The position numbers and the translations under genes were made by a program. The notes under the pieces were generated by a model that saw nothing but the letters and a program-made list of their open reading frames with translations, did not search any database and was not told the DNA's origin. Below are positions 1 through 8,859 of a stretch of 22,062 nucleotides of DNA, one piece after another. The first letter of the stretch is position 1. Every line of letters starts with the position of its first letter. The stretch spans positions 1-22,062 of IMG/VR virus record IMGVR_UViG_3300006920_000292. One strand, given 5' to 3'. This DNA is from a virus.

Positions 1-2064
1 ATAATAGAGATTCAAAATTTGTGTATAGCATTACCAGAGCAGCCTAAAGACATTAGTAAAAAAACTGATAGATGGACTCCGGCAGAATACCCAAAAGAAT
101 TAAATCAAATAAAAAGTATATTTGATTGGGAAAGCTATCCAGAAACATTTAAATCCAATTGGTATGAATATATTGATAAAGAGTTTACAAAACGGGAAGA
201 AGGTCATTGGTTCAATAATAAAGGTAATGCTACTTATATTACTGGTACTCACTACATGTACTTGCAGTGGACTAAAATTGACGTTGGGCAACCCGATTTT
301 AGAGAAGCCAACAGATTATTTTTTATCTTCTGGGAAGCTTGCAAAGCTGATAAACGATGCTACGGACTTTGCTACCTCAAAAACAGACGATCAGGCTTTA
401 GTTTTATGGCGTCAGGGGAGACCGTTAACCAAGCAACAATATCATCCGATTCAAGATTTGGAATACTTTCTAAGACTGGAGCAGATGCGAAAAAGATGTT
501 TACTGACAAAGTCGTGCCAATATCGGTTAACTATCCCTTCTTCTTTAAGCCAATACAAGACGGAATGGACAGGCCAAAATCAGAACTCGCCTATAGGGTC
601 CCCGCCTCAAAGCTTACCAAAAAGAGTATTACAAAGACCAGTGAAAAGCAAATACTAGAGGGATTAGATACAACAATAGACTGGAAAAATACAGGTGACA
701 ACAGTTATGATGGTGAAAAATTAAGACTGTTAGTTCACGATGAATCAGGAAAATGGGAAAGACCTGATAATATATTAAACAATTGGAGGGTAACAAAAAC
801 TACTTTACGATTAGGTAGCAGAATTATTGGAAAGTGTATGATGGGTTCAACGTCAAATGCTTTAGAAAAAGGTGGCGGAAACTTTAAAAAACTGTACAAT
901 GACTCAGATGTTACCAGAAGAAATAAAAATGGACAGACTAGCTCGGGACTATATAGTTTGTTCATACCTATGGAATGGAACTACGAAGGATACATTGATT
1001 CTTATGGATACCCTGTATTTGATACTCCAGAAGAACCCATCCTTGGCAATGACGGAGATTACATTGAAACAGGTGTAATTAATTTTTGGGAAAACGAAGT
1101 AGACGGATTAAAACATGATTCAGATGGCTTAAATGAATATTATAGACAATTCCCAAGAACAGAAGAGCATGCATTCAGAGACGAAGCAAAAAATAGTATA
1201 TTTAATTTAACAAAAATATATGAGCAAATAGATTATAACGAAGACCTTGTAAGACAAGGAGTTATAACTAAAGGTTCATTTTCTTGGGAAAATGGTATTA
1301 AGGATAGTAAGGTTATTTTTAATCCAAATCCATCTGGTAGGTTTTTAGTTTCATGGGTTCCTCCTAAGAACCTGCAAAACAACGTAATAGTAAAGAATGG
1401 AGTCAAACAACCAGGTAATGAGCATATGGGTGCTTTTGGTTGTGATTCATATGATATATCAGGTACAACTGATGGAGTAGGATCTAAAGGATCGTTACAC
1501 GGGCTCACTAAGTTCAGTATGGAAGATGCTCCAACAAACACATTTTTTTTAGAATATGTAGCAAGACCTCAAACCGCTGAAATATTTTTTGAAGATATGT
1601 TAATGGCTATTATATTTTATGGTATGCCAATATTATGTGAAAATAATAAGCCCCGTTTATTATATCATATTAGGAGAAGAGGTTATAGAGGGTTTTCAAT
1701 GAATAGACCGGATAAAGTCTGGAACAAACTATCTGTAACAGAAAAAGAAATTGGGGGAATACCAAATACCTCTGAAGATATTAAACAAGCTCATGCTGCT
1801 GCAATTGAAACTTATATAGAAAAACATGTAGGTGTTAATGAAGATGGTGGTGGTAATATATATTTTAATAGAACATTAAACGATTGGGCTAAATTTGATA
1901 TAAATAAAAGAACAAAGTTTGATGCAACAATAAGCTCAGGATTAGCTATAATGGCCTGTAATAGACATTTATATCATCCTAAGCCAAAATACGAAAAGTC
2001 TAATTTAGACTTAAAAATTTCAAGATATAACAATAAAGGTACGCATTCGCAAATAATACAATAA
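1..2064 (+). CDS. Phage terminase large subunit (5' end outside the window)
   Basis: This is the packaging motor ATPase/nuclease that pumps DNA into the prohead through the portal. The reading frame is open to base 1, so the true start probably lies upstream; the TTG at 19 is only the first alternative start inside the window. Visible motifs are a variant P-loop at 379-402 (K-N-R-R-S-G-F-S), a Walker B at about 721-744 (hydrophobic run then His-Asp-Glu-Ser), an acidic motif CDSYDISG at about 1441-1464 that fits the first Asp of an RNase H-like nuclease, and a late Asp near 1921 (KFDATISSGLA) that fits the last nuclease Asp. The P-loop lacks the usual GK[ST] lysine and has Lys at its first position, as in phage lambda gpA. 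The portal gene starts 1 base after the stop. The family call rests on motifs, size and position; the nuclease residues are inferred. Confidence 0.88.
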   Translation: MIEIQNLCIALPEQPKDISKKTDRWTPAEYPKELNQIKSIFDWESYPETFKSNWYEYIDKEFTKREEGHWFNNKGNATYITGTHYMYLQWTKIDVGQPDFREANRLFFIFWEACKADKRCYGLCYLKNRRSGFSFMASGETVNQATISSDSRFGILSKTGADAKKMFTDKVVPISVNYPFFFKPIQDGMDRPKSELAYRVPASKLTKKSITKTSEKQILEGLDTTIDWKNTGDNSYDGEKLRLLVHDESGKWERPDNILNNWRVTKTTLRLGSRIIGKCMMGSTSNALEKGGGNFKKLYNDSDVTRRNKNGQTSSGLYSLFIPMEWNYEGYIDSYGYPVFDTPEEPILGNDGDYIETGVINFWENEVDGLKHDSDGLNEYYRQFPRTEEHAFRDEAKNSIFNLTKIYEQIDYNEDLVRQGVITKGSFSWENGIKDSKVIFNPNPSGRFLVSWVPPKNLQNNVIVKNGVKQPGNEHMGAFGCDSYDISGTTDGVGSKGSLHGLTKFSMEDAPTNTFFLEYVARPQTAEIFFEDMLMAIIFYGMPILCENNKPRLLYHIRRRGYRGFSMNRPDKVWNKLSVTEKEIGGIPNTSEDIKQAHAAAIETYIEKHVGVNEDGGGNIYFNRTLNDWAKFDINKRTKFDATISSGLAIMACNRHLYHPKPKYEKSNLDLKISRYNNKGTHSQIIQ

Positions 2065-2065
2065 T

Positions 2066-4489
2066 ATGGCCGAATCAATTTTAAAAAGTTCATTTCCTAG
2101 TCAAATTGCTAGTGATGCTGAAAAAGCAAGCTCAGAATATGGAGCAAAAGTAGCAAGAGCTATTGAACACGAGTGGTTTAAAAGAGATAGTGGTGCAACA
2201 CGTTTTTATTCAAATAGAGATGAGTTTCACAGATTAAGATTATATGCAAGAGGCGAGCAGTCTGTTAAAAAGTATAAAGATGAATTATCTATTAATGGTG
2301 ATTTGTCTTATCTTAATTTAGACTGGAAGCCTGTGCCTATTATACCTAAGTTTGTGGATATTGTGGTGAATGGCATGTCTGACAGACTATATGATATTAA
2401 AGCGTACTCACAGGATAGTGCTAGTGTAAAGAAAAGAACAGACTATATTGAATCTATATTGACTGATATGCAAACAAGAGCAATATCAGATCAAATACAG
2501 CAGCAGCTTGGAATTAATGTGTATAGCAATGATCCTAATACATTGCCAGAAAATGAAGAGGAGCTATCACTGCATATGCAGCTTGAATATAAGCAGTCTA
2601 TTGAAATAGCGCAGGAACAAGCTATTCAAGTTGTTCTAAACACAAATAAATATGACTTATTAAAAAGAAGAATAAATTATGATTTAACAGTGTTGGGCAT
2701 AGGGGCAATTAAAAACAATTTTAATAAATCGGAAGGTATTAAATTAGAGTATGTTGATCCCGCGAACCTTGTTTATTCTTATACAGAATCACCATACTTT
2801 GACGACATATATTATATAGGAGAAGTTAAAAGCGTTACTTTAAACGAGCTAAAAACTCAATTTCCTGAATTAACTAATGATGAATTAGAAAAATTAACTA
2901 AACAGGGAAATCAAACATCTGCTGCGCACAATAGATTTATAAACGAAGACAGTACGCTTGACGCAAACACAATACAAGTTTTATATTTTAATTTTAAAAC
3001 ATATAAAAACGAAGTATTTAAAGTAAAGAAAACAGCTACTGGTGCAGATAAAGTTATTAAGAAAAATGATCAGTTTAATCCACCTAAAGACAAAAGATCT
3101 GATTTTGAAAAAGCATCAAGGTCTGTTGAGGTAATATATGACGGTGCATTTATTATTGGTGTAAATAAGCTATTAAAATGGGAATTGTCTAAAAATATGA
3201 CAAGACCAAAAAGTGATACATCAAAAGCTATGTTTAATTATAGCGTTGTAGCACCGAGAATATACAAAGGAAGAATTGAATCTTTAGTTAGTAGAATTAC
3301 AAGTTTTGCTGATATGATTCAATTAACGCATTTAAAACTACAGCAAGTATTGTCAAGAATGATTCCTGATGGAGTCTATTTAGACGCTGATGGCTTGGCT
3401 GAAATAGATCTAGGTAACGGAACAAATTACAATCCACAAGAAGCGTTAAACATGTTCTTCCAAACTGGTAGTGTTATTGGTAGATCAATGACTACAGATG
3501 GTGATATGAACTCAGGCAGAATGCCTATACAAGAGCTTACTTCTAATGGTGGTAATAATAAAATAGGTTCTCTTATAAATACTTATAACTATTACTTACA
3601 AATGATCCGTGACGTTAGCGGGTTAAATGAAGCAAGAGACGGAAGTTTGCCAGATGCTAATGCTTTAGTTGGTGTCCAAAAAATGGCAGCAGCTAATTCT
3701 AATACAGCAACAAGACATATACTACAAAGTAGTTTGTACTTAACAGTAAGAACAGCTGAGGCTATTAGTTTGCGTATATCTGATATATTAGAATATTCTC
3801 CAACAAAAGAATCTTTTATATCAAGTATTGGTAGATTTAATGTAGCAACATTAGAAGATGTAAAAAATATGCATCTACACGACTTTGGTATTTTCATTGA
3901 GTTAGCACCAGATGAAGAAGAAAAACAATTACTTGAAAACAATATTCAGCAAGCTTTGTCAAGAGATCAAATATATCTTGAAGATGCTATTGATATTAGA
4001 GAGGTAAAAAATTTAAAGCTAGCTAATCAATTATTAAAAGTACGTAGACGCAAAAAATTAGAACAAGATCAAGCTGCTTCTCAAGCTAATATTAAAGCGC
4101 AAGCTGATGCTAATTCACAAAATACCCAAGTGGCTGCTCAAATGGAGGTTCAAAAGAACGAAGCTCTCACTGCGCAAAAACTGCAATTAATACAAGCCGA
4201 ATCTGAGCTTGAAATGCAAAAAATGCAAACTGAAAAAGAACTTAAGAAAGAACTTATGAAATATGAGTTTGATCTTAATGTTGCTATTAAGCAACAAGAC
4301 AATGATCTTTTAGATAAAAAAGAAAAATATAAAGAAGATCGGAAAGATGAAAGAACTAGAATACAAGCTAGTCAACAATCTAGACTAATTGAGCAAAGAA
4401 AAGATCGAAAAGGAGAGCAAGAGTTTGAATCCGCTGGTAATGATACCATGGGTAGCGGATTTAATTTAGAAATGTTTGAACCAAGATAA
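2066..4489 (+). CDS. Portal protein
   Basis: This is the dodecameric portal at the capsid vertex, the docking site for terminase and head-tail connectors. The 807 residues are long for a podovirus-type portal. The N-terminal two thirds look like a portal core: the stretch with YVDPANLVYSYTESPYFDD, then an Ile-Tyr-Tyr-Ile-Gly-Glu strand, matches the usual wing region. A segment around residues 500-570 (RDVSGLNEARDGSLPDANAL) resembles the conserved stem/clip region of this portal type. From about residue 650 the protein becomes Gln/Lys/Glu-rich and strongly helical, with a likely long coiled coil (KLQLIQAESELEMQKMQ and onward), ending in a basic then acidic tail. This suits the barrel extension of large podovirus portals. 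It lies directly between terminase and the probable scaffold. The identification rests on motif style and gene order. Confidence 0.87.
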   Translation: MAESILKSSFPSQIASDAEKASSEYGAKVARAIEHEWFKRDSGATRFYSNRDEFHRLRLYARGEQSVKKYKDELSINGDLSYLNLDWKPVPIIPKFVDIVVNGMSDRLYDIKAYSQDSASVKKRTDYIESILTDMQTRAISDQIQQQLGINVYSNDPNTLPENEEELSLHMQLEYKQSIEIAQEQAIQVVLNTNKYDLLKRRINYDLTVLGIGAIKNNFNKSEGIKLEYVDPANLVYSYTESPYFDDIYYIGEVKSVTLNELKTQFPELTNDELEKLTKQGNQTSAAHNRFINEDSTLDANTIQVLYFNFKTYKNEVFKVKKTATGADKVIKKNDQFNPPKDKRSDFEKASRSVEVIYDGAFIIGVNKLLKWELSKNMTRPKSDTSKAMFNYSVVAPRIYKGRIESLVSRITSFADMIQLTHLKLQQVLSRMIPDGVYLDADGLAEIDLGNGTNYNPQEALNMFFQTGSVIGRSMTTDGDMNSGRMPIQELTSNGGNNKIGSLINTYNYYLQMIRDVSGLNEARDGSLPDANALVGVQKMAAANSNTATRHILQSSLYLTVRTAEAISLRISDILEYSPTKESFISSIGRFNVATLEDVKNMHLHDFGIFIELAPDEEEKQLLENNIQQALSRDQIYLEDAIDIREVKNLKLANQLLKVRRRKKLEQDQAASQANIKAQADANSQNTQVAAQMEVQKNEALTAQKLQLIQAESELEMQKMQTEKELKKELMKYEFDLNVAIKQQDNDLLDKKEKYKEDRKDERTRIQASQQSRLIEQRKDRKGEQEFESAGNDTMGSGFNLEMFEPR

Positions 4490-4524
4490 CAAATACCCAA
4501 CAATTAATTTTATAATATTTTATC

Positions 4525-5745
4525 ATGTCAGAAGAAACAACAAACCAAGAAGAAACTTTGCAGGAAACTGTAGAAAGTCAAACAGAAGTCCAACAAGAAG
4601 TTGCACAAGATGATGTACCGAAAAACGTATCAGTTGATGAGGATGGTACTATTAAGATTGACTTAAGACAACAACCAGAAACACAACAAGAAGATGCCAT
4701 TCAAGAGCAAGAAACAACAAGCGTGGATGTGGGCGAACGAACCACAAATAGCGAAGAAGTGGACGAAGAAGTACGGGCCGATAACGATGAAAGTCCAGTC
4801 GTCGAGCTCGTGCAAGATGAAGAAGTAGAAAATGTTCAAGAAACAATATTAGCGGATAAAATAAAAGATATTCCTAATAAGCTTAAAGAGCAAGAGGAAG
4901 ACGTAAGTAATACTAGAGAGCTTCCTGAAAATGTAGATAAGCTAATAAGCTTTATGGAAGAAACAGGTGGAACGCTTGAAGATTACATAAGTTTAAATAA
5001 AGATTATGGTGCAATGGAAGATATGGAAGTACTTCGCGAGCACTATAGAAAAAGTAAACCGCACTTGGATGAAAGTGAAATTAATTTTTTAATTGAAGAT
5101 TCTTTTTCATATGATGAAGACATTGATGATGAAAGAGATATTAGACGTAAAAAATTATTATTAAAAGAAAGTATTGCTGAGGCAAAATCAAATCTAACTA
5201 GTTTAAAGGGTAAATATTACGATGATCTTAAGTTAAGCTCAAAGTTAACTCCAGAACAAATAGAGGCGGTTGAGTTTTACAATAGTTATAAAGAAGAACA
5301 GGATTCTGTTCAGCAGCAGTCGCAAAAACAAAGAACTGTATTTGAAGAAAAAACAAATAATTTGTTTTCTGAAAGTTTCAAAGGTTTTGAATACAAAGTA
5401 GGAGATAAAAAATACAGATTCAATGTTAAAGACGTAAACAATGTTAAATCTACTCAGTCAGATATTAATTCGTTAGTTAGCAAGTTTGTTAACAATAATA
5501 ATGAAATGTCAGACGCAGCAGGTTACCATAAAGCATTATTTACAGCGATGAACGCTGACTCTATTGCTAATCATTTCTATGAACAAGGTCGAGCAGATGC
5601 AATTAAAACGCAAATGCAAGAATCTAAAAACATAGATATGGGACCACGGGGAACGCATGAAGCGGTAACCACGGACTCAGGGGTTAAAATTAGAGCTGTT
5701 GCAGGAGACGATTCTTCGCGATTAAGAATAAAAATGAAACAATAA
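4525..5745 (+). CDS. Probable capsid scaffolding protein
   Basis: It sits between portal and major capsid protein, the usual slot of the scaffold that organises prohead assembly from inside. The first ~120 residues are extremely rich in Glu, Gln, Asp and Thr and probably disordered. Residues ~125-280 are charged and helical (for example EEDVSNTRELPENVDKLISF and LLLKESIAEAKSNLTSLKGK), fitting a coiled-coil assembly protein. The C-terminus is basic (SRLRIKMKQ), and scaffolds often bind coat protein through a basic C-terminal helix. I see no protease motif, so maturation protease is less likely. Two patches in the gene (about 4725-4815 and 5640-5690) use noticeably GC-richer codons than the rest. 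The ATG is preceded by an AT-only leader without Shine-Dalgarno. The call depends on position and composition, not on recognised family residues. Confidence 0.7.
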   Translation: MSEETTNQEETLQETVESQTEVQQEVAQDDVPKNVSVDEDGTIKIDLRQQPETQQEDAIQEQETTSVDVGERTTNSEEVDEEVRADNDESPVVELVQDEEVENVQETILADKIKDIPNKLKEQEEDVSNTRELPENVDKLISFMEETGGTLEDYISLNKDYGAMEDMEVLREHYRKSKPHLDESEINFLIEDSFSYDEDIDDERDIRRKKLLLKESIAEAKSNLTSLKGKYYDDLKLSSKLTPEQIEAVEFYNSYKEEQDSVQQQSQKQRTVFEEKTNNLFSESFKGFEYKVGDKKYRFNVKDVNNVKSTQSDINSLVSKFVNNNNEMSDAAGYHKALFTAMNADSIANHFYEQGRADAIKTQMQESKNIDMGPRGTHEAVTTDSGVKIRAVAGDDSSRLRIKMKQ

Positions 5746-5764
5746 TTTTAAAACCTAAAATAAA

Positions 5765-7186
5765 ATGGGATTATTTAACACTGGTGGATCGTTTCCTGCG
5801 GGATTAACACCATCACCAACTAAAACACTATTTGCAGGTAACTACCTGACATTTGACTCTGCCTCTGGAGGTGGAACTTTTGCACAACAATTCTTACCAG
5901 ACGTATATGAAAAAGAAGTTGAAAGATACGGAAATCGTTCTGTAGCTTCTTTCTTACGTATGGTTGGAGCTGAAATTCCTTCTGCTTCAGATCAAATTAT
6001 TTGGTCAGAGCAAGGAAGATTGCATATTGCTTATGATGATGCAACTCTTACTGCTGCAACAAGCGTTGTTGCTAAAGCTGGTCATGCTGTTCATTTAGGA
6101 CAGACTGTTGCTATTTCTCAAGGGCTTACAACTGTTAAAGCCGTAGTTACTGTTGTAGCTGCTGGACAATTTACTGTTGCACCCTACACCGCAGAACATC
6201 TTGATGATGCAGGCTTAGCTGACGGAACTGCTAAAGTATTTGTTTACGGTTCTGAATTTGCTAAAGGAACTGCTGGAATGCAAGGATCTGTAGATGCTGG
6301 TTTCCAACAATTCAGCAATTCACCAATTATTATTAAAGACAAGTATTCAATTTCAGGATCTGATGCTGCTCAAATTGGGTGGGTAGAAGTAACTACTGAA
6401 AATGGAGCGTCTGGATATTTATGGTATTTAAAATCTGAGCATGAAACACGCTTACGTTTTGAAGACTATTTAGAAATGTCTATGGTAGAAGGTGAAAAAG
6501 CTGCTGCAGGTTCTGGAGCTCTTGGAGCAAGTTACAAAGGTACTGAAGGTCTTTTCGCTGCAATTGAAGGAAGAGGTAATATTTATCAAAACTTTAATTC
6601 AGGTGAAGCTACTTTAGCAAACGCTGGATCAGATCGTACTGCTTTACAAGATTTTGATGAAATTCTTAAGAACCTTGACAAGCAAGGAGCTATTGAAGAA
6701 AACATGTTATTTTTAAACCGTGCAACTGCATTGGCTTTTGATGATATGCTAGGAGCTGTAAATGCTCACTATGCTGGAGGATCTTCTTTTGGAGTATTCA
6801 ACAACAGTGAGGATATGGCACTTAACCTAGGATTTAGTGGTTTCCGCAGAGGATCTTACGACTTCTACAAAACTGACTGGAAGTATTTAAATGATGCTGC
6901 TACACGTGGACTTACTGAAGATATTGATGGTGTACTTGTGCCTGCTGGTACTTCAACTGTATACGATCAGCAATTAGGTAAGAACATTAAGCGTCCTTTC
7001 TTACATGTACGTTACCGTGCTTCAGAAGCTGATGATAGAAAAATGAAATCTTGGATCACTGGATCTGTAGGTGGAGTTTATACTTCTGACGTTGATGAAA
7101 TGAACGTTAACTTCTTGTCAGAAAGATGTTTATGTGTTCAAGGAGCTAACAACTTTACTTTATTTAAGTCTGTTACTCAATCATAA
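5765..7186 (+). CDS. Major capsid protein (HK97-type fold expected)
   Basis: This is the main shell protein of the head. At 473 residues it fits the major capsid proteins of large podoviruses and crAss-like phages. After a Gly-rich N-terminus it has an N-arm/E-loop-like region (FLPDVYEKEVERYGNRSVAS), then residues ~85-145 rich in Val, Ala and Thr that look like a small inserted beta domain. The core then resumes with YLKSEHETRLRFEDYLEMSM, a spine-helix-like stretch that I associate with this capsid family. Codon use is strongly biased towards GCT, GGA and ACT, as expected for the most abundant product of the region. It follows the scaffold by 19 bases and is followed by a strong hairpin with a T-run, consistent with a separate high-level transcript end. 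The fold is inferred; identity as capsid protein is well supported by order and composition. Confidence 0.88.
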   Translation: MGLFNTGGSFPAGLTPSPTKTLFAGNYLTFDSASGGGTFAQQFLPDVYEKEVERYGNRSVASFLRMVGAEIPSASDQIIWSEQGRLHIAYDDATLTAATSVVAKAGHAVHLGQTVAISQGLTTVKAVVTVVAAGQFTVAPYTAEHLDDAGLADGTAKVFVYGSEFAKGTAGMQGSVDAGFQQFSNSPIIIKDKYSISGSDAAQIGWVEVTTENGASGYLWYLKSEHETRLRFEDYLEMSMVEGEKAAAGSGALGASYKGTEGLFAAIEGRGNIYQNFNSGEATLANAGSDRTALQDFDEILKNLDKQGAIEENMLFLNRATALAFDDMLGAVNAHYAGGSSFGVFNNSEDMALNLGFSGFRRGSYDFYKTDWKYLNDAATRGLTEDIDGVLVPAGTSTVYDQQLGKNIKRPFLHVRYRASEADDRKMKSWITGSVGGVYTSDVDEMNVNFLSERCLCVQGANNFTLFKSVTQS

Positions 7187-7194
7187 TTACTAAT

Positions 7195-7237
7195 GTAAAG
7201 AATGGGGCGTCTCTGGGCGTCCCTGCCTTTACTTTTT
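7195..7237 (+). terminator. Probable intrinsic terminator after the major capsid gene
   Basis: An outer stem GTAAAG (7195-7200) pairs with CTTTAC (7227-7232), and an inner stem GGGGCG (7204-7209) pairs with CGTCCC (7218-7223) with one G-U pair. The two stems are separated by a 3x3 internal loop, and the apical loop has 8 bases. Five T residues follow immediately (7233-7237). It starts 9 bases after the capsid stop codon and is one of very few GC-rich patches in the intergenic DNA. It probably ends or attenuates the capsid transcript. An mRNA 3'-end stabiliser is the alternative. Confidence 0.75.
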
Positions 7238-7259
7238 ATAAATCTTATTATATTATATC

Positions 7260-8096
7260 ATGGCAAAAAAACAATCAATGGACAGCGTTATAGACGCTCC
7301 ACAACAAGAACAACCTGTTAGTATTAATACACCAAAAACAGAAGTTAAAAAACCAAAAAATACTTGGGCTATTAAAGATAGAACATATGTATTAACTGGA
7401 GATAAAACACCAATATCCTTTACATTAGCTTCAAAGCATCACGCTAGGCATCCTTTAATGTGGTTTGATGAAGAAAAAGGTTATTCAAGAGAATTAAGAT
7501 ATGCTTCAAATCAAAAATCACCGTTTAGAGATGAACAAGATGGTTTTTCAACATTAAAGCATATTGTGTTTAAAGATGGTTCATTATTTGTATCAAAAGC
7601 AGATCAAGCATTACAAATGTTGCTTTCAAATTACCATCCACAAAGAAATAAAACATATAAAGAATTAGATGCTGTGGCTACAGCTAAAGATGATCTTCAC
7701 GATATTGAAGTTGAAATTCAAGCTTTAGTACTAGCTAGAGATTTAGATATTGATCATGCCGAAGCAGTATTGAGAGTTGAACAAGGTTCAGCTGTGTCTA
7801 AGATGACTACTTCTGAAATAAGAAGAGATTTATTGTTATTTGCAAAGTCTCAGCCAGAATTGTTTATTGACTTAGTAGAAGATGAAAATGTTCAATTAAG
7901 AAATATAGCAATAAAGGCTTCTGAGGCAAATATAATTACACTTGCTGATGACAATAAAACGTTTAAATGGGCGTTGAATCAAAAGAAAATTATTACTGTT
8001 CCTTTTGACGAAAATCCATTTTCAGCAATGGCTTCTTACTTCAAAACAGATGAAGGGTCAGAAGTATTTAATTCTATACAAAAGAAACTTAAATAG
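7260..8096 (+). CDS. Conserved capsid-adjacent virion protein, function unknown
   Basis: The 278-residue product has a Gln/Lys/Pro-rich, probably flexible N-terminus (residues 1-35). A beta-type domain (~36-120) follows, containing HPLMWFDEEKGYSRELRYAS and SPFRDEQDGFSTLKHIVFKDG. A mostly helical C-terminal half comes next, with KMTTSEIRRDLLLFAKSQPE. From memory, proteins with this FDEEKG...RYA.NQ.SPF.DEQDG pattern are common next to the capsid gene in large marine and crAss-like podoviruses, but I know of no firm role. Head decoration, head completion or assembly chaperone are possible. The gene is bracketed by two hairpins, one after the capsid gene and one after its own stop, so it may be transcribed or processed at a level different from both neighbours. 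There is no signal peptide or membrane segment. Confidence 0.65.
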   Translation: MAKKQSMDSVIDAPQQEQPVSINTPKTEVKKPKNTWAIKDRTYVLTGDKTPISFTLASKHHARHPLMWFDEEKGYSRELRYASNQKSPFRDEQDGFSTLKHIVFKDGSLFVSKADQALQMLLSNYHPQRNKTYKELDAVATAKDDLHDIEVEIQALVLARDLDIDHAEAVLRVEQGSAVSKMTTSEIRRDLLLFAKSQPELFIDLVEDENVQLRNIAIKASEANIITLADDNKTFKWALNQKKIITVPFDENPFSAMASYFKTDEGSEVFNSIQKKLK

Positions 8097-8105
8097 TTAC
8101 CTTAA

Positions 8106-8142
8106 TAGTGGCGTGGCCATCTTAAGGGTGGCCATACTACTA
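8106..8142 (+). terminator. Long imperfect hairpin, terminator or mRNA-processing element
   Basis: The left arm (8106-8121) and right arm (8127-8142) form about 16 pairs around a 5-base loop, with three G-U pairs and one mismatch. The core is the perfect stem TGGCCA/TGGCCA, so the octamer GTGGCCAT appears once in each arm as a direct repeat. It begins 10 bases after the stop of the preceding gene. No T-run follows (the next bases are TAAATAATAAAAAAT), so classic intrinsic termination is uncertain. Attenuation or 3'-end protection is equally plausible. Confidence 0.55.
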
Positions 8143-8157
8143 TAAATAATAAAAAAT

Positions 8158-8856
8158 ATGATCAGTATAGATACGGTTTATCAAAGAGTTCTTGCTATTT
8201 TAAATAAAGAGCAAAGAGGTTATATAACTCCGCAGGAATTTAACTTAAAAGCAAATCAAGCTCAATTAGAAATATTTGAACAATACTTCTACGATTTGCA
8301 ACAATTTAAAAGAATGCGTGATAATAATACAGAGTATTCTAATATGGTCAAGCTTATTGATGAAAAAATAAGCAAATTTAAAACTTCCGGTAATTTAACA
8401 TCATCTGGAAGTCATTGGGCATTCCCTGCTAATTTACATAAGCTAGGTACAGTAATATACAACAACATTGAAGTTGAAAGAGTAGACTCTAGAGAAATAC
8501 TTTATTTAAATAGCTCACCGTTTGCTGCTCCAACCTCAACACGCCCTGTTTATGTTGAAAACATTAATAATACAAATGAAGATTGGGGGGTGCAGGTTTA
8601 TCCAACTACAATATTAACTGGCGTCTCAGCAACTTATGTAAGAAAACCGGCTGAAGCAATTTGGTCATATGCTAATGTTGACAACGTACCATTATATAAT
8701 GCTAACAACTCTATAGATTTTGAAATACATGATTCTGAAGAAACAAATCTTGTTATAAAAATATTAGCTTATTCTGGAGTTATAGTAAGAGAGCTTGAAG
8801 TAACGCAACTTGCTGAAGCTAAAGAAAACAAAACAGTATCACAAGAAAAATCATAA
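8158..8856 (+). CDS. Head-tail connector / adaptor (ring)-like protein
   Basis: This 232-residue protein occupies the first slot after the head genes, where short-tailed phages encode the ring or adaptor docking under the portal. The N-terminal ~80 residues are helical (VYQRVLAILNKEQRGYITPQ, then EFNLKANQAQLEIFEQYFYD). The middle (~100-200) is beta-rich, and a C-terminal helix follows (SGVIVRELEVTQLAEAKENK). The NKEQRGYITPQEFN...FEQYFYD pattern is one I associate with connector proteins of Bacteroidota podoviruses; that is memory, not a search. Only 3 bases separate its stop from the next connector gene, suggesting coupled translation. A packaging-completion protein or a minor head protein is the alternative. 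Confidence 0.6.
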   Translation: MISIDTVYQRVLAILNKEQRGYITPQEFNLKANQAQLEIFEQYFYDLQQFKRMRDNNTEYSNMVKLIDEKISKFKTSGNLTSSGSHWAFPANLHKLGTVIYNNIEVERVDSREILYLNSSPFAAPTSTRPVYVENINNTNEDWGVQVYPTTILTGVSATYVRKPAEAIWSYANVDNVPLYNANNSIDFEIHDSEETNLVIKILAYSGVIVRELEVTQLAEAKENKTVSQEKS

Positions 8857-8859
8857 TAA

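Noticed and set aside
19-21. TTG as the start codon of the terminase gene
   Set aside because: The frame is open upstream to base 1 and the start of this family normally lies further out, so truncation at the window edge is more likely.
122-658. 178-residue plus-strand frame inside the terminase gene
   Set aside because: It lies wholly inside the terminase coding region, whose frame carries the ATPase motifs; its own translation shows no family pattern.
8141-8148. T4-type late promoter TATAAATA
   Set aside because: It overlaps a hairpin arm and lies only 9 bases before the ATG, leaving almost no leader; in AT-rich DNA the match is weak, so it is mentioned only in a finding.
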